A stretch of DNA of 5,461 nucleotides, taken from contig PWPP01000021.1 in NCBI GenBank assembly GCA_003558625.1, forward strand, positions 1 to 5,461. The letters are read 5' to 3'. Positions 1 to 5,008 of this stretch are shown here, in pieces. The position numbers and the translations under genes were made by a program. The notes beneath the pieces are model-generated. The model saw nothing but the letters and a program-made list of their open reading frames with translations. It ran no database searches and was not told the origin of the DNA. Positions within the stretch are counted from its first letter, which is position 1. The number at the start of each line of letters is the position of its first letter. The stretch is from Syntrophomonas sp. (lineage in GTDB: Bacteria > Bacillota > Syntrophomonadia > Syntrophomonadales > Syntrophomonadaceae).

Positions 1-276
1 GGAACAGGAAATGATAGCCTGGGGGGAGGTATGAATGCCATGATGGGCAGAGGTCTGGGCAGAGGCTTGGGAATGGGCATGGGCTTAGCCCGAGGCATGG
101 GAAGGTTAATGCTCTATGGTATAGGACGCCGGTTTTTGAACCGTGTGGGAGGATTAGCCGGGCAGGAAATGCTGCATGAAGGACCGGCCCGGCAGGAAAT
201 GCTGCAAGAGTACCGGGAGCGACTGGAAAAAGAACTCCAGGCCGTCCAGAATGAGCTTAGTCAAAACAGAGAATAA
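1..276 (+). CDS. Gly/Met/Arg-rich small protein with coiled-coil tail, 5' end probably outside the window
   Basis: The N-terminal half is almost only Gly, Met, Arg and Leu (repeated GRGLGRG/GMGMG-like units). The C-terminal half is a charged, heptad-like helix (QEYRERLEKELQAVQNELSQ) that should form a short coiled coil. This layout resembles the DUF5320-type small proteins of anaerobes, often found near Fe-Mo-cofactor-type (NifX/NifB-like) proteins; their function is unknown. The first ATG in frame is at 31, but a GGGGGGAGGT run abuts it, which would suit the ATG codons at 40 or 43 better. The frame is also open from base 1 and reads GTGNDSLGGG before that methionine. This resembles the GDGTGP-type start of the family, so I treat the 5' end as missing. 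A 10-residue tandem duplication lies at its centre. A strong terminator follows 25 bases after the stop. The family assignment is inference from composition. Confidence 0.6.
   Translation, partial: GTGNDSLGGGMNAMMGRGLGRGLGMGMGLARGMGRLMLYGIGRRFLNRVGGLAGQEMLHEGPARQEMLQEYRERLEKELQAVQNELSQNRE
157..206 (+). repeat. Imperfect 30-base tandem duplication inside the Gly/Met-rich gene
   Basis: The 16-mer GGCAGGAAATGCTGCA occurs at 161-176 and again at 191-206, exactly 30 bases apart. The match extends to 20 bases with one mismatch (157-176 and 187-206). The spacing is in frame, so the protein carries AGQEMLHEGP followed by ARQEMLQEYR. The near-identity at DNA level suggests a recent duplication at the start of the coiled-coil helix. 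Confidence 0.8.
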
Positions 277-301
277 TGATCAACCAACTCCTTATGTTTC
301 G

Positions 302-348
302 ATCCGCTCCCTGCTGACGCTTTGCATCAGCAGGGAGCGGATTTTCTT
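302..348 (+). terminator. Rho-independent terminator after the Gly/Met-rich gene
   Basis: A perfect 16-base-pair inverted repeat pairs 302-317 (ATCCGCTCCCTGCTGA) with 327-342, with a 9-base loop. A TTTTCTT run follows. It lies 25 bases past the stop codon at 276 and separates the first gene from the desulforedoxin unit. Confidence 0.93.
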
Positions 349-371
349 GCAAATCACGCCAAAAGGGAAAT

Positions 372-417
372 TATAGCAAAATAGCATTTTAACTTCCATA
401 TATAGTATAATGCTATA
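372..417 (+). promoter_or_regulatory. Promoter and likely operator of the desulforedoxin operon
   Basis: A perfect TATAAT -10 box is at 406-411, followed by an excellent Shine-Dalgarno (AGGGAGGTGAT, 418-428). No good -35 is visible; TAGCAT at 382-387 with an 18-base spacer is the nearest. The -10 lies inside a 17-base near-palindrome, 401-417 (TATAGTATAATGCTATA, 7 of 8 pairs about the central A). The arm TATAGCA recurs at 372-378, and the 8-mer ATAGCATT at 381-388 is the exact inverted partner of AATGCTAT at 409-416. A weak -35 plus a palindrome on the -10 is typical of a repressed or activated promoter. Symmetric AT-rich 7-1-7 sites of this kind are used by Fur/PerR-family metal and peroxide regulators, but the match to a PerR box is only partial, so the regulator is not identified. 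Confidence 0.6.
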
Positions 418-431
418 AGGGAGGTGATTGT

Positions 432-548
432 ATGACTCAGGTTGGTGAAAAATACCGTTGCAATGTCTGTGGCAATGAAGTAACAGTAACCCATGAAGGC
501 AAAGGGGAACTGGTATGCTGTGAGCAGCCTATGGAAAAGATCGGCTAG
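432..548 (+). CDS. dsr: Desulforedoxin (small rubredoxin-type iron protein)
   Basis: This is a 38-residue protein of the desulforedoxin family, a cytoplasmic homodimer in which each subunit binds one iron by four cysteine sulfurs. The ligands are Cys10 and Cys13 (CNVC) and the adjacent pair Cys29-Cys30 (VCCEQPM). The adjacent CC distinguishes desulforedoxin from rubredoxin. The same fold is the N-terminal domain of desulfoferrodoxin (superoxide reductase), but here a stop follows at 548 and no catalytic superoxide reductase domain is present, so it is a stand-alone electron carrier. Length agrees with the known 36-38-residue desulforedoxins. The start is fixed by the SD AGGGAGGTGAT, 4 bases before the ATG. 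The next gene starts 44 bases on with no terminator between, so co-transcription is likely. A role in electron transfer for redox defence or for a downstream enzyme is inference. Confidence 0.92.
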   Translation: MTQVGEKYRCNVCGNEVTVTHEGKGELVCCEQPMEKIG

Positions 549-592
549 ATCAGCACCTACAAACCCCGCCCAATGAAAGGTCAAGGGGAGGG

Positions 593-1411
593 ATGAGGCT
601 GCGGGAAATCCGTTTTTTAAGTGATAGCCAATACCCGGGGGAGGGGAAATCAGCCGGACTGGCCCGGGGCATGCTGGTGTTTCTGGGAGAACGAAATCTT
701 ACCCGGGAAGGCATGGGTTTGGGCAGCCCGGCTTTTAAATATCCTACGGCCACCGTCTTTGCCCGTGCCGGTTTCCCGGAAACAAGAGCCGATCAGGGCA
801 TCATTAAAGAATTCCCTATGGACACCAGGATTTCCTGGGGCAAACAGGATATGGATGTACCCCTTTTAACCTGTGCTCTGGAAATCGTTACCTCCATGTA
901 TAAAAAAGCCCCCTGGCTGCAGCCCTATTGCCTGGGTCTGGGCCAGAAACTCCTTTCCCGGTTTTCCCTGCAGCCGCATTTACGGCCGATTCCTTCCCGG
1001 GGAGAAACTACCATTAAATATCAACAACAGGGCCATGCCCTGGAAATAGAGTGTGTCATCACTGCCCGGCAACAGAAATTACCCCAGGTATGTCTGTTAA
1101 ATGAACTGGGGGCAGATTTTTTTTCCCGGGGCTGGCGGGGAGGGCAGTTTATTTTGCCTCCCTCCGGCTGGGAGCAGGTGCCGGCGATGATGGATCCTAC
1201 CTGGCTTTGTGACCCCGACAGCGGGTGGGCTTTTTCCATTTCCGGACTGGAAGTGGAAGGAGAAGCGAAAGCCCGCCTATACTGGGGTCGGGAAGAAGCG
1301 CCTAACCTCTGCTGGGCCGGTTTTATAATTGAGCTGACCCCCTACAGACCGTTGCAGGTTGTAAAATGCAGATATAAGGTGGAATTTACATGTCTGACCT
1401 CATTGTCTTAA
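593..1411 (+). CDS. Conserved-looking protein of unknown function, partner of the downstream radical SAM protein
   Basis: The product has 272 residues and I do not recognise its family. It is rich in aromatic residues, Gly and Pro, with alternating polar/hydrophobic stretches that suggest a mostly beta, soluble protein. There is no signal peptide or membrane segment. A compact motif near residues 39-50 (EGMGLGSPAFKY) looks like a conserved core. Its cysteines (94, 113, 154, 167, 206, 240, 259, 267) are scattered and form no CxxC cluster. The start at 593 follows AAGGGGAGGG with very short spacing, so Met27 is a weaker alternative. The last 22 bases overlap the start of the radical SAM gene in another frame, which is typical of translational coupling. 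It lies 44 bases after desulforedoxin. A role as substrate carrier, substrate-binding partner or accessory protein of the radical SAM enzyme is inference only. Confidence 0.8.
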   Translation: MRLREIRFLSDSQYPGEGKSAGLARGMLVFLGERNLTREGMGLGSPAFKYPTATVFARAGFPETRADQGIIKEFPMDTRISWGKQDMDVPLLTCALEIVTSMYKKAPWLQPYCLGLGQKLLSRFSLQPHLRPIPSRGETTIKYQQQGHALEIECVITARQQKLPQVCLLNELGADFFSRGWRGGQFILPPSGWEQVPAMMDPTWLCDPDSGWAFSISGLEVEGEAKARLYWGREEAPNLCWAGFIIELTPYRPLQVVKCRYKVEFTCLTSLS

Positions 1412-2763
1412 TCAACCCCTATTTCAGGGAAAACGATCCCGTGCCCAAGGTTTTTCCTCCTCTGGGTATAGCTTCGCTGTCGGCGCAGATGAAAGAACTG
1501 GGGCTAAATGTTTGGCCCTGTGACTGCACCTTCCGCTCCCCGAAAGAGGTTGTAGAGGAAATAGGCCGCCGGCAGCCGGCCTTGATAGGCATTTATGTGA
1601 TGGTAAGCTACAGCCGCAGTGCCCGCCAGCTACTGCAGGAACTCCGGCCCCGTCTCCCCCATACCCTGTTTGTCGCCGGGGGACCTTTGCCCACCCTTTA
1701 TCCGGAACAGTTTGTGCCTGAATTTGATTTGGTCTTCCGGGGTGAATGTGACGTGCATTTTCCCCGTTTTTGCCGGGAATATATAGCCAATGGCAAAACC
1801 CTCCGGGCCCTGGATAGGATGAATGCAGGAGAGTATCCCGGCTTATATGGCCGGATCAGGGAACAGGAGGTATCCATCTCCCCCTGTCATTACCCGGCAG
1901 CAGTATTGGAAAAGCTACCGCTTCCGGACCGTAGCTGGATGGATCATGCCCGCTACCAGCAAGTCTGGGAAGAGCATACCGGGTGTAAGTGCAGCAACAT
2001 AATTATTACCCGGGGCTGTCCCTTTCAGTGTGATTTTTGCTCCAAGCCCATATGGGGCAGCCTCTTCCGGAAGCCGAAATTAGAGCAGATCTTTGCCGAC
2101 ATGGGGCAGATTATCCGGTTAGGATACAATCGACTCTGGATTGCAGATGATTCCTTTACCCTGGATTTACAGTTCTTAGAGCACTTTTGCCGGGAAAAAA
2201 ACGAGCGGGGCCTGGATATTTCCTGGAGCTGTCTGTCCCGGGTGGATAAGGTTACTCCGGAAATGGTTGCGGTCATGAAGGAAGCCGGCTGCAGCAAGGT
2301 CTACCTGGGATTGGAATCAGGCAGTGACCGGACCCTGCAGCTGATGAAAAAGCGGATACAGGTAGCCGACATCATGAAAGCAGTGCATCTTTATCATAGG
2401 GGGGGCATTGCCACGGCCGGTTTTTTCATTGTGGGTTATCCCGGAGAAACCGTGGCCAGTGTGGAAAAAACCTTTTCTTTGGCCCTGTCCCTGCCTTTGG
2501 ACGAAATATCTTTCAACCTGCCCCTTCCCTTACCTGGTTCTCCCCTTTTTAACCGGGTGCCGGGATTACATAAAGGGGAAGACTGGGATCATGCCAGTGA
2601 AGCCCGGTTCATATACCGGTCAGAATTTGATCCCCGGTGGCTGAAAACCCGGATTGAGGTAACCATGGACCGGTTTCGCAGCCAAAAAAACCAAAGACTC
2701 AGCCAGCCCTGCCGCCCGCCCCGGAAAGGACCCTATACGGCGAATAGAAGCCATAAAACCTAA
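1390..2763 (+). CDS. Radical SAM protein with N-terminal cobalamin (B12)-binding-type domain
   Basis: This 457-residue protein has the two-domain plan of the B12-binding radical SAM class (BchE/P-methylase type). The N-terminal Rossmann-like domain spans about residues 4-150: VFPPLGIASLSAQMKELG at 21-38, VAGGPLPT at 95-102 and a GEC(D) segment at 118-121. The canonical cobalamin DxHxxG motif is not visible, as in many members that bind cobalamin without a His ligand. The radical SAM domain follows. CPFQCDFC at 210-217 (Cys210, 214, 217) is the CxxxCxxC site for the [4Fe-4S] cluster. WIADDSF (250-256), LGLESGSD (306-313) and GYPGET (349-354) are the usual later core motifs. After about residue 430 the tail is basic and probably disordered. 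Methyl transfer to carbon or phosphorus, or a ring rearrangement, is possible; the substrate cannot be told. An AAGGTGG site precedes the ATG, which lies inside the end of the preceding gene. Confidence 0.93.
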   Translation: MSDLIVLINPYFRENDPVPKVFPPLGIASLSAQMKELGLNVWPCDCTFRSPKEVVEEIGRRQPALIGIYVMVSYSRSARQLLQELRPRLPHTLFVAGGPLPTLYPEQFVPEFDLVFRGECDVHFPRFCREYIANGKTLRALDRMNAGEYPGLYGRIREQEVSISPCHYPAAVLEKLPLPDRSWMDHARYQQVWEEHTGCKCSNIIITRGCPFQCDFCSKPIWGSLFRKPKLEQIFADMGQIIRLGYNRLWIADDSFTLDLQFLEHFCREKNERGLDISWSCLSRVDKVTPEMVAVMKEAGCSKVYLGLESGSDRTLQLMKKRIQVADIMKAVHLYHRGGIATAGFFIVGYPGETVASVEKTFSLALSLPLDEISFNLPLPLPGSPLFNRVPGLHKGEDWDHASEARFIYRSEFDPRWLKTRIEVTMDRFRSQKNQRLSQPCRPPRKGPYTANRSHKT

Positions 2764-2866
2764 AAAACGGCATAAGCAGGTTTTAAAAAAGAAACCGCGA
2801 ACAGGGTCCCGAAAAAGCTTGCAGATGGGGCACCGTTCATAACACCCCCGGCCTTATGGATCAAGC

Positions 2867-2900
2867 AACGCCATAGGAAGCAGCCTTGGTGTTTTCTCTC
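2867..2900 (+). terminator. Probable rho-independent terminator of the desulforedoxin-radical SAM operon
   Basis: AACGCCATAGG (2867-2877) pairs with CCTTGGTGTT (2884-2893) as 10 base pairs, with one bulged T and one G-T pair, around the 6-base loop AAGCAG. A pyrimidine-rich TTCTCTCCTTTTC tract follows. It lies about 100 bases after the radical SAM stop. The imperfect stem makes it less certain than the other terminators in the window. Confidence 0.6.
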
Positions 2901-2986
2901 CTTTTCTTTCTCTATATAAGGATTTTTTTAAAAGTGCATAATGCGAAGCCATTAAGATAATAAAGGATACGGTCTTTTTAATAATT

Positions 2987-3172
2987 ATAAAGGAGCAGAT
3001 CCGGGTAGAAGAATTGAGCAAGATCTTTGTGGATGGCGAAAGATATCACCCAATATACAAAAGAGCAGCTCAATACATTTAGACAGACAAAAATTGCGAT
3101 GGTCTTTCAGCACTTTGGAATTTTCACCCATATGACCGTAAAAGCCAATGTCGAATACGGGCTGGTGGTGAA
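2987..3172 (+). pseudogene. Remnant of a glycine-betaine/proline-type ABC transporter ATPase (ProV/OpuA family)
   Basis: Two pieces of a quaternary-amine ABC ATPase lie almost end to end in different frames. The first (2999-3034) reads IRVEELSKIFVDG, like the extreme N-terminus of ProV/OpuA. The second (from 3036) reads AKDITQYTKEQL..., then KIAMVFQHFGIFTHMTV and NVEYGLVVKK. These match the Q-loop region of the family (KIGMVFQHFALFPHRTV, ENVAFGLE). The Walker A segment, about 70 residues that should lie between them, is missing. One extra base near 3035-3040 shifts the frame; without it VDGKDIT would read through. After about residue VVKK the similarity stops: the signature (LSGG), Walker B and H-loop are all absent. 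No good start codon precedes the first piece; an ATA at 2987 may be a decayed ATG. It cannot bind ATP normally and is taken as a decayed gene. A longer open frame (3027-3446, TTG start) through this area is an accident of decay. Confidence 0.75.
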
Positions 3173-3226
3173 GAAACCTTCCCCGGTTGGCCGAATTATT
3201 TACCCGAAAAATACCTTGCCTACCTC

Positions 3227-3254
3227 TTGCGCCTGTTTCCAGGTGGTATATAAT
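3227..3254 (+). promoter_or_regulatory. Probable sigma-A-type promoter of the membrane-anchored gene
   Basis: TTGCGC at 3227-3232 and a perfect TATAAT at 3249-3254 are 16 bases apart. The gene's GTG start lies 69 bases beyond the -10, with a GAGGGGG ribosome binding site at 3308-3314. The promoter sits in the debris just downstream of the ATPase remnant. Confidence 0.6.
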
Positions 3255-3322
3255 GGTTTTAACCCGGTTAGGCAAAATCCTGTAATAATAGGACCGGGAA
3301 AAAACATGAGGGGGATGATCCA

Positions 3323-4096
3323 GTGGCAAACTCCAGAACCAGGTGGTTTATCATCCTGGGATCAACGCTGCTTATTACGTCATTGTTTTTTTATACCATT
3401 AATTATCTTATTTTCCGGGATCCGGAGTTCATCGGCAAATACGTGATGGCGCAACTCGGTTTTCTGCCCATTAATGTATTCCTGGTGACTTTTGTGATCA
3501 ACAAGTTGATAGGCAGCCGGGAAAAAACCAACAAGAAAATAAAAATGAATATGATCGTGGGGACCTTTTTTATTGACATCGGCCATGAACTGCTATCCCG
3601 GATTATAAGCCGGAGCACGGTGGACATCCACGCAAAGGAGAAATTCAACCTTTCCCCCTCCTGGAAGGAAAAAGACCTGCAGCAGTTTAAAACCGAAGTG
3701 GAAGGCATGAAGTATGATATCCATTTCAGCGGGGAAGATTTGGAAGCCTTGCGGGATTTTTTAACCCCCAAGCGGCATCACCTGGTCAGGCTCCTGGAAA
3801 GTCCGGTACTAACGGAGCATGAGACCTTTTCCAACCAGTTGTGGGCCGTGCTGCATATCGAGAATGAACTGGAACGAAGAAAAAATCTGCAAAACCTGAG
3901 CCAGGCCGATCACCGGCACCTGATGCAGGATATCGAGAGAGCATACCGGTTGCTGGCGGCCCTCTATATCGAATACCTGGGGTATTTAAAAAACCAATAT
4001 CCTTACCTCTTTTCCCTGGAGGCCCGTACCAGCCCCTTTAATCCCAGGGCCCAGGCGGAAATCCCCAATGAACAAGAGCCGGAACTAAAGACATAA
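3323..4096 (+). CDS. Membrane-anchored protein of unknown function with large cytoplasmic helical domain
   Basis: The product has 257 residues. Two hydrophobic helices open it (about 8-30 and 43-63), joined by a short loop. A positively charged stretch follows (REKTNKKIK), which places the remaining ~190 residues in the cytoplasm by the positive-inside rule. That domain is mostly helical, with recognisable conserved-looking blocks: FFIDIGHELLSR (82-93), ETFSNQLWAVLHIENELERR (167-186) and YIEYLGYLKNQYPYLFSL (215-232), then RTSPFNP. I recall similar YPYLFSL...RTNPF endings in uncharacterised proteins of many anaerobes and proteobacteria, without a known function. The start is GTG at 3323, supported by GAGGGGG 8 bases upstream; the nearby ATGs at 3306 and 3315 are out of frame. 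It appears to be a single-gene unit with its own promoter, ending at the two-way terminator near 4200. Confidence 0.85.
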   Translation: MANSRTRWFIILGSTLLITSLFFYTINYLIFRDPEFIGKYVMAQLGFLPINVFLVTFVINKLIGSREKTNKKIKMNMIVGTFFIDIGHELLSRIISRSTVDIHAKEKFNLSPSWKEKDLQQFKTEVEGMKYDIHFSGEDLEALRDFLTPKRHHLVRLLESPVLTEHETFSNQLWAVLHIENELERRKNLQNLSQADHRHLMQDIERAYRLLAALYIEYLGYLKNQYPYLFSLEARTSPFNPRAQAEIPNEQEPELKT

Positions 4097-4187
4097 TAGC
4101 GCTTGGAAACGGTTGTTTCATCGAACCGTATCCTGTAGGAGCGCAAAAGAACCTTCCTGGCGGCACCGGCATAATGGCAGGCGCTTA

Positions 4188-4218
4188 AAAGCTCCCCGGG
4201 GTAAGACCGGGGAGCTTT
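4188..4218. terminator. Bidirectional terminator between convergent genes
   Basis: A perfect 12-base-pair stem pairs AAAGCTCCCCGG (4188-4199) with CCGGGGAGCTTT (4207-4218) around a 7-base loop. A short T run follows on each strand: TTTAAT on plus, TTTTAA on minus. It sits 91 bases after the stop of the membrane-anchored gene and 19 bases after the stop of the minus-strand peroxiredoxin, so it probably ends both. Confidence 0.88.
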
Positions 4219-4237
4219 AATGGAATTCGGGCCGCTA

Positions 4238-4831
4238 TTAGATTTCAGGCTTCCATACTTTCCACACATTCCCCACCATATCCTTATTGGGCTTCAGGGT
4301 GGGCTTGCCCGGCTGCCAGCCGGCCGGCATGACTTCACCGGTTTCCCGGGTATGCTGGAAGGCCTGGATCTGGCGGATGCTCTCCTCGAAGTTCCTCCCT
4401 ACCGGGGGACTCAAGACTTCAAAGGCTTGAATGATCCCTTCCGGGTCGATGATGAAGCGTCCCCGGACATTGACCCCGCCGCCTTCACTGTAAACACCGT
4501 AAAGGGTGCCGATTTTTCCGCCCCGGTCCGAGGCCATGGGGAAAGGTACACCGTTTTCCACCATTTTGGAAAGCTCTACTTCCTGCCAGATTTTATGGGA
4601 AAATTCACTATCCACACTTATGGAGATAACCTCAACATTCAGATCCTGTAATACCTGGTAACGTGCAGCAACTGCTGACAATTCCGTCGGTCAGACAAAA
4701 GTGAAATCTCCCGGATAAAAACAGAGCAGGACCCATTTTCCTTTATAATCGGACAAACTGATTTTTTTAAACCCGCCATCAACAAAGGCCATAGTTTCAA
4801 ATTCCGGAGCCGGCTTTCCTACCATCACCAT
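4238..4831 (-). CDS. prxU: Selenocysteine-containing peroxiredoxin (AhpC/Prx1 type), in-frame TGA read as Sec47
   Basis: This cytoplasmic peroxidase should reduce hydrogen peroxide and organic peroxides. The full frame is 197 residues, normal for AhpC/Prx1. It starts at ATG 4831 after the strong site AAAGGAGGAGG. The N-terminus reads MVMVGKPAPEFET, then the family motif PxxxTxxC appears as P40-GDF-T44-FV-U47-PTE. The codon for the peroxidatic Cys is TGA (4693-4691). Both flanks are fully conserved (FTFV before, PTEL after), and the frame continues without another stop to TAA at 4238. Later family motifs are SVDSEFSH (72-79), FPMASD (97-102) and the Arg-bearing RGRFIIDPEG (123-132, Arg123 near the active site). 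A hairpin of bacterial SECIS form follows the UGA. The C-terminal VCPA resolving cysteine is VMPA here (Met168); Cys37 is the only cysteine. A gene called from TTG 4681 would lack the active site. A decayed stop-mutant is the alternative, but is unlikely. Confidence 0.9.
4657..4685 (-). promoter_or_regulatory. Candidate bacterial SECIS hairpin for UGA-selenocysteine decoding
   Basis: In the peroxiredoxin mRNA, counting the U of UGA as 1, the following pairs form: G9-C37, G10-C36, A11-U34, A12-U33, U13-G32, U14-A30 and G15-C29. U16 is then bulged, followed by C17-G28, A18-U27, G19-C26, C20-G25 and A21-U24, with G22-U23 at the tip. Escherichia coli fdhF has a bulged U17 and loop G23-U24, both recognised by SelB. 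Here both features are present and each is shifted by one base. C31 and A35 are further bulges. The element lies wholly inside the coding region, as usual for bacteria. Function is inferred from structure alone. Confidence 0.7.
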
Positions 4832-4916
4832 ATGTTCCTCCTCCTTTATAATAGAATAACTCTAGAGCCAAAAATGCATTCTATAACCAAAAGCTATAGT
4901 TCTATTCTACGTCAAA

Positions 4917-4931
4917 AGGAAGCCGCTTCCT
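4917..4931. promoter_or_regulatory. 15-base palindrome between divergent genes, possible operator
   Basis: AGGAAGC-C-GCTTCCT is a perfect 7-1-7 palindrome at 4917-4931. On the minus strand it ends 1 base before a TTGACG (4915-4910) that looks like a -35 box, although no matching -10 is found at 16-18 bases. It is about 86 bases upstream of the peroxiredoxin start and about 130 upstream of the divergent membrane gene. A regulator site is the simplest reading; a small hairpin is possible. Confidence 0.35.
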
Positions 4932-4977
4932 CCATATTTCTATATATATTACTGAATCTTAAGTTTCTTATGCATAT

Positions 4978-5008
4978 TTGTTATTTCACCATTTCCCGGG
5001 GGTATAAT
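4978..5008 (+). promoter_or_regulatory. Probable promoter of the divergent membrane protein gene
   Basis: A perfect TATAAT is at 5003-5008, with TTGTTA at 4978-4983 as the best -35, at a long 19-base spacing. The -10 lies 51 bases before the ATG at 5060, which has GGAGG at 5046-5050 as ribosome binding site. The -35 assignment is weak. Confidence 0.5.

Noticed and set aside
432..548. Truncated desulfoferrodoxin (superoxide reductase)
   Set aside because: The length equals stand-alone desulforedoxin, and no superoxide reductase domain remains downstream in any frame.
354..584. Minus-strand frame opposite desulforedoxin
   Set aside because: The sense strand encodes an unmistakable desulforedoxin with RBS and promoter, so the antisense frame is a shadow.
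3180..3253. Short frame reading GWPNYLPEKYLAYLLRLFPG before a TAA, possibly the end of another lost gene
   Set aside because: It looks protein-like but is too short, has no start and matches no family I can name; it overlaps the likely -35/-10 promoter.
2985..3329. 114-codon minus-strand frame over the transporter remnant
   Set aside because: Antisense to the recognisable ProV-like segment, with no RBS and no family resemblance.
3027..3446. 139-residue protein from a TTG start
   Set aside because: Only its first third resembles the ABC ATPase fragment. The rest is non-conserved, and it overlaps the well-supported GTG-started gene at 3323 by more than 120 bases.
4220..4651. Open frame of 143 codons on the plus strand
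   Set aside because: It lies entirely antisense to the conserved peroxiredoxin coding region, has no ribosome binding site, and its product resembles nothing recognisable.
4238..4681. 147-residue peroxiredoxin starting at TTG 4681
   Set aside because: This start lacks a ribosome binding site and removes the conserved active-site motif. The upstream frame across the TGA restores a normal-length protein with a strong RBS.
4691..4693. TGA as an ordinary nonsense mutation in a peroxiredoxin pseudogene
   Set aside because: No other damage exists in 197 codons, the codon is exactly the catalytic Cys, and a SECIS-like hairpin follows. It remains formally possible without knowledge of the sel genes.
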